From contig JAFWOP010000101.1 of NCBI GenBank assembly GCA_017545365.1, forward strand, positions 1 to 6,157: 6,157 nucleotides of DNA, read 5' to 3'. Under the pieces are notes generated by a model, which saw nothing but the letters and a program-made list of their open reading frames with translations, did not search any database and was not told where the DNA came from. Shown here in pieces: positions 5,112-6,157 of the stretch; position 1 is the first letter of the stretch, and every line of letters starts with the position of its first letter. The translations under genes and the position numbers were made by a program. This stretch comes from Bacteroidales bacterium (GTDB taxonomy: Bacteria > Bacteroidota > Bacteroidia > Bacteroidales > P3).

Positions 5112-5754
5112 AGCTGCCGATGTTGACGTTGTCGTTACCCCTGATTTCGTTCATAGGCCCCTCGAAGACAGGGCTGTTCAGCGTAATGTGGTTCACCGTC
5201 GTCGCCTTGTCGCCGTGCAGCTCCTGCACTTTCAGGCGGATGTCCTCGCGGAACTTGCGCGCCATGTCGCGCTTCAGCATGGGCTCGATGAGCTTGCGGG
5301 CGTCGTCGCGCTCACGCGGATCCTCGCAGGCGGCAATCTGCTCCACCAGGCCGTCGTACGTCACGCGCTCCGTCCAGCCGTCGTTCAGCCTCGCCCGCAT
5401 AGCGCCGTTCTCAGCCTCCAGCTGCGCCACACGTCGCCGAGCCTCGCGCAGCCTGTCGCAGTTCTCCACCACGTCGTTACAGTAGTTCGTCACCAGCCAG
5501 CGCCGCAGGTCACCCAGCAGCAGCATCGCCTGGCGCTTGCTCAGGTTCTGGACGTTCTGCCCCAGCGCGCGCACACTGCTGCGCGACAGTTCGTCCATCA
5601 TGTCGTCAATCAGGCCCAGCACCGTGTACTTGTCAGCCTGTTCCATCACACTCAGCACCCGCAGGTGCATGTCCGTCATTCTAAGCCCGTTAGTCTTTTG
5701 CGCGAAACGAGCCAGCTGCATCTCTGCAGCCCATTTGGCTTCAATAGTTTTCAT
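5101..5754 (-). CDS. Unknown 217-aa coiled-coil protein with C-terminal GPM...IxxNxxVxIG motif
   Basis: The function is not recognised. Residues 1-90 are mostly helical (KWAAEMQLARFAQKTNG; SKRQAMLLLGDLRRWLVTNYC). About 92-124 form a heptad-like coiled coil (ENCDRLREARRRVAQLEAEN), suggesting a dimer. Residues 126-182 are charged and helical (DPRERDDARKLIEPMLKRDMARKFREDIRLKVQEL). The C-terminal 30 residues turn beta-like: ITLNSPVFEGPM-x-E-I-x-x-N-x-x-V-x-I-G (190-213), the motif that opens the next protein. No signal peptide or membrane segment is seen. I chose the start at 5754 because the promoter box at 5781-5788 gives a transcript beginning near 5775. The longer reading with a Met at 5835 (27 extra residues) would start upstream of that promoter and translates across it. 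It is the first gene of a two-gene unit. Confidence 0.8.
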   Translation of the reverse strand: MKTIEAKWAAEMQLARFAQKTNGLRMTDMHLRVLSVMEQADKYTVLGLIDDMMDELSRSSVRALGQNVQNLSKRQAMLLLGDLRRWLVTNYCNDVVENCDRLREARRRVAQLEAENGAMRARLNDGWTERVTYDGLVEQIAACEDPRERDDARKLIEPMLKRDMARKFREDIRLKVQELHGDKATTVNHITLNSPVFEGPMNEIRGNDNVNIGSYGN

Positions 5755-5780
5755 AGAAAAATCCCACTTGTTTGACACGG

Positions 5781-5811
5781 CAAAGATACACCATTCCCCC
5801 CACACCGCCAA
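5781..5811 (-). promoter_or_regulatory. Bacteroidetes-type promoter for the 217-aa/155-aa unit
   Basis: The minus strand has TTG (5811-5809, in GCTTGG) as -33 and TATCTTTG (5788-5781) as -7, separated by 20 bp. Both fit the phylum consensus TTTG-N19-21-TAnnTTTG. The expected start near 5775 leaves a leader of about 20 bases to the ATG at 5754. This is the best-formed promoter in the window and decides the start of the 217-aa gene. Confidence 0.75.
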
Positions 5812-5827
5812 GCGAAAGTGCAGAAAG

Positions 5828-5836
5828 TTATCCACA
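5828..5836 (+). other. Consensus DnaA box
   Basis: TTATCCACA is an exact match to the DnaA box TTATnCACA. Weaker relatives lie nearby: TTATCCTAA at 5847-5855 (two mismatches) and TTATCCCCA on the minus strand at 5983-5975 (one mismatch). The site lies 17 bases upstream of the -33 element of the 217-aa promoter and within 350 bp of the octamer array and the A/T-only tract. A role in replication or DnaA regulation is inferred; a single 9-mer can occur by chance. Confidence 0.5.
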
Positions 5837-5996
5837 ATTTCGAAGATTATCCTAACCCCCTAAAACGCAGCGGCTTTGCGTCTGAAAATCGCCTTTCGAG
5901 AACCCAAAGTGGCACCTCCGTTCGGCGGATGCACAAGCTGTCACGCTTCCAGTTCGCGCAGCAGAAGCGTGCTTTGGGGATAAGATTTTTCCTGTA
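5836..5996. other. Non-coding segment with three hairpin candidates
   Basis: No credible reading frame is seen. Stem-loops are possible at 5865-5881 (ACGCA/TGCGT), 5909-5934 (TCCG-TTCGG-CGGA core with partly matching GTGGCA/TGCAC flanks) and 5942-5971 (perfect 8-bp CACGCTTC/GAAGCGTG with a 14-base loop). A short T-run (5986-5990) follows on the plus strand. It could hold a small RNA or be a protein-binding region; no TAnnTTTG promoter for a plus-strand RNA was found. It does not fold as a tRNA. Confidence 0.4.
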
Positions 5997-6041
5997 GAGG
6001 TCATGAGGTCATGAGGTCAACAGGTCATTTTCGTTTTAGTA
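5997..6041 (+). repeat. Right GAGGTCAT array
   Basis: Four octamers in register, GAGGTCAT, GAGGTCAT, GAGGTCAA and CAGGTCAT (5997-6028), then TTTCGTTTTAGTA. Compared with the left array on the opposite strand, the 32-bp octamer part differs at one base and the trailing part by one deletion and one or two substitutions. In form it resembles iterons of replication origins, but its inverted partner at the other end of the module equally fits an element boundary. Confidence 0.9.
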
Positions 6042-6111
6042 TTCCGGGGGAGAGAGGAGGAGAAGAGGCGGGGAGCGGAAAACCGTAATTTTCGGTGGGC
6101 AATTTTTGAGT
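6042..6111. other. Purine-rich then mixed non-coding segment
   Basis: The plus strand is strongly purine-rich from 6045 to 6080 (GGGGGAGAGAGGAGGAGAAG...), then turns A/T-rich. A G-rich stretch also lies just outside the left array (AGGGGGATGGGAGG on the minus strand, 1209-1196), so both arrays are followed by a G-rich tract. No gene is seen. Confidence 0.4.
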
Positions 6112-6112
6112 G

Positions 6113-6157
6113 TATTATTATTTATATATTTTAATTATATATTATATATATAATATA
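6113..6157. other. A/T-only tract at the right edge
   Basis: The last 45 bases contain no G or C, with TATATA-type repeats, in an otherwise G+C-rich window. The tract may continue past the edge. It could be a DNA-unwinding element, the promoter region of a gene beyond the window, or the border of foreign DNA. Confidence 0.75.

Noticed and set aside
4714..5775. 353-aa open frame on the plus strand
   Set aside because: It runs antisense to both the 155-aa and 217-aa genes and across their promoter-proximal region; it has no recognisable domain and no promoter of its own.
5755..5835. Upstream extension of the 217-aa gene (27 extra residues)
   Set aside because: The extension translates through the -33/-7 promoter elements, so the transcript from that promoter cannot contain it; the sequence added is not protein-like in context.
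5880..5975. tRNA suggested by GTTCG words and stem-loops
   Set aside because: No acceptor stem, anticodon arm or T-arm with the conserved spacing can be drawn.

Overview
The window looks like chromosomal or integrated accessory DNA from a Bacteroidales bacterium, probably of the Prevotella group. The evidence is a BT4734-type (VirE-N) primase-like protein, a Bacteroidetes HU-related protein, Bacteroidetes-type promoter -7 boxes (TAnnTTTG) before three genes, no Shine-Dalgarno sites, and abundant palindromic and heptameric intergenic repeats. It is G+C-rich apart from an A/T-only tract at the right end. All seven genes I support lie on the minus strand, so transcription runs from high to low coordinates.

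Reading in the direction of transcription: 5836-6157 is non-coding. It holds an A/T-only tract, an array of four GAGGTCAT octamers, three stem-loop candidates and a consensus DnaA box. A well-formed promoter then drives a two-gene unit: a 217-aa coiled-coil protein (5101-5754) and an overlapping 155-aa protein (4644-5111). The two share a distinctive GPM...IxxNxxVxIG motif. Two terminator-like hairpins follow. A second promoter then drives a three-gene unit: a 93-aa probable small OB-fold/SSB-like protein, a 103-aa unknown, and an 851-aa BT4734/DUF3987-type primase-helicase-like protein. Seven bases after the primase stop lies an inverted copy of the GAGGTCAT array, so the five genes are bracketed by outward-facing inverted repeats about 4.7 kb apart. 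Further left are a DUF4248-like gene and an HU-family gene, each with heptamer repeats just before its start codon.

The strongest observation is that G/C-rich palindromic repeats of one family occur four times: as a terminator-like hairpin after HU, in the HU leader, and twice inside the primase gene. Inside the gene they keep the frame and encode Pro/Gly/Ser/Arg-rich inserts. One insert splits the putative catalytic domain and the other sits between domains. This resembles the protein-invading palindromic elements known from Rickettsia.

Taken together, a primase-like protein, an SSB-like protein, an HU-type protein and an origin-like non-coding end suggest a DNA replication or maintenance module. 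No integrase, transposase, Rep initiator, partition gene or relaxase is visible, so whether it is mobile or replicates on its own is inference.
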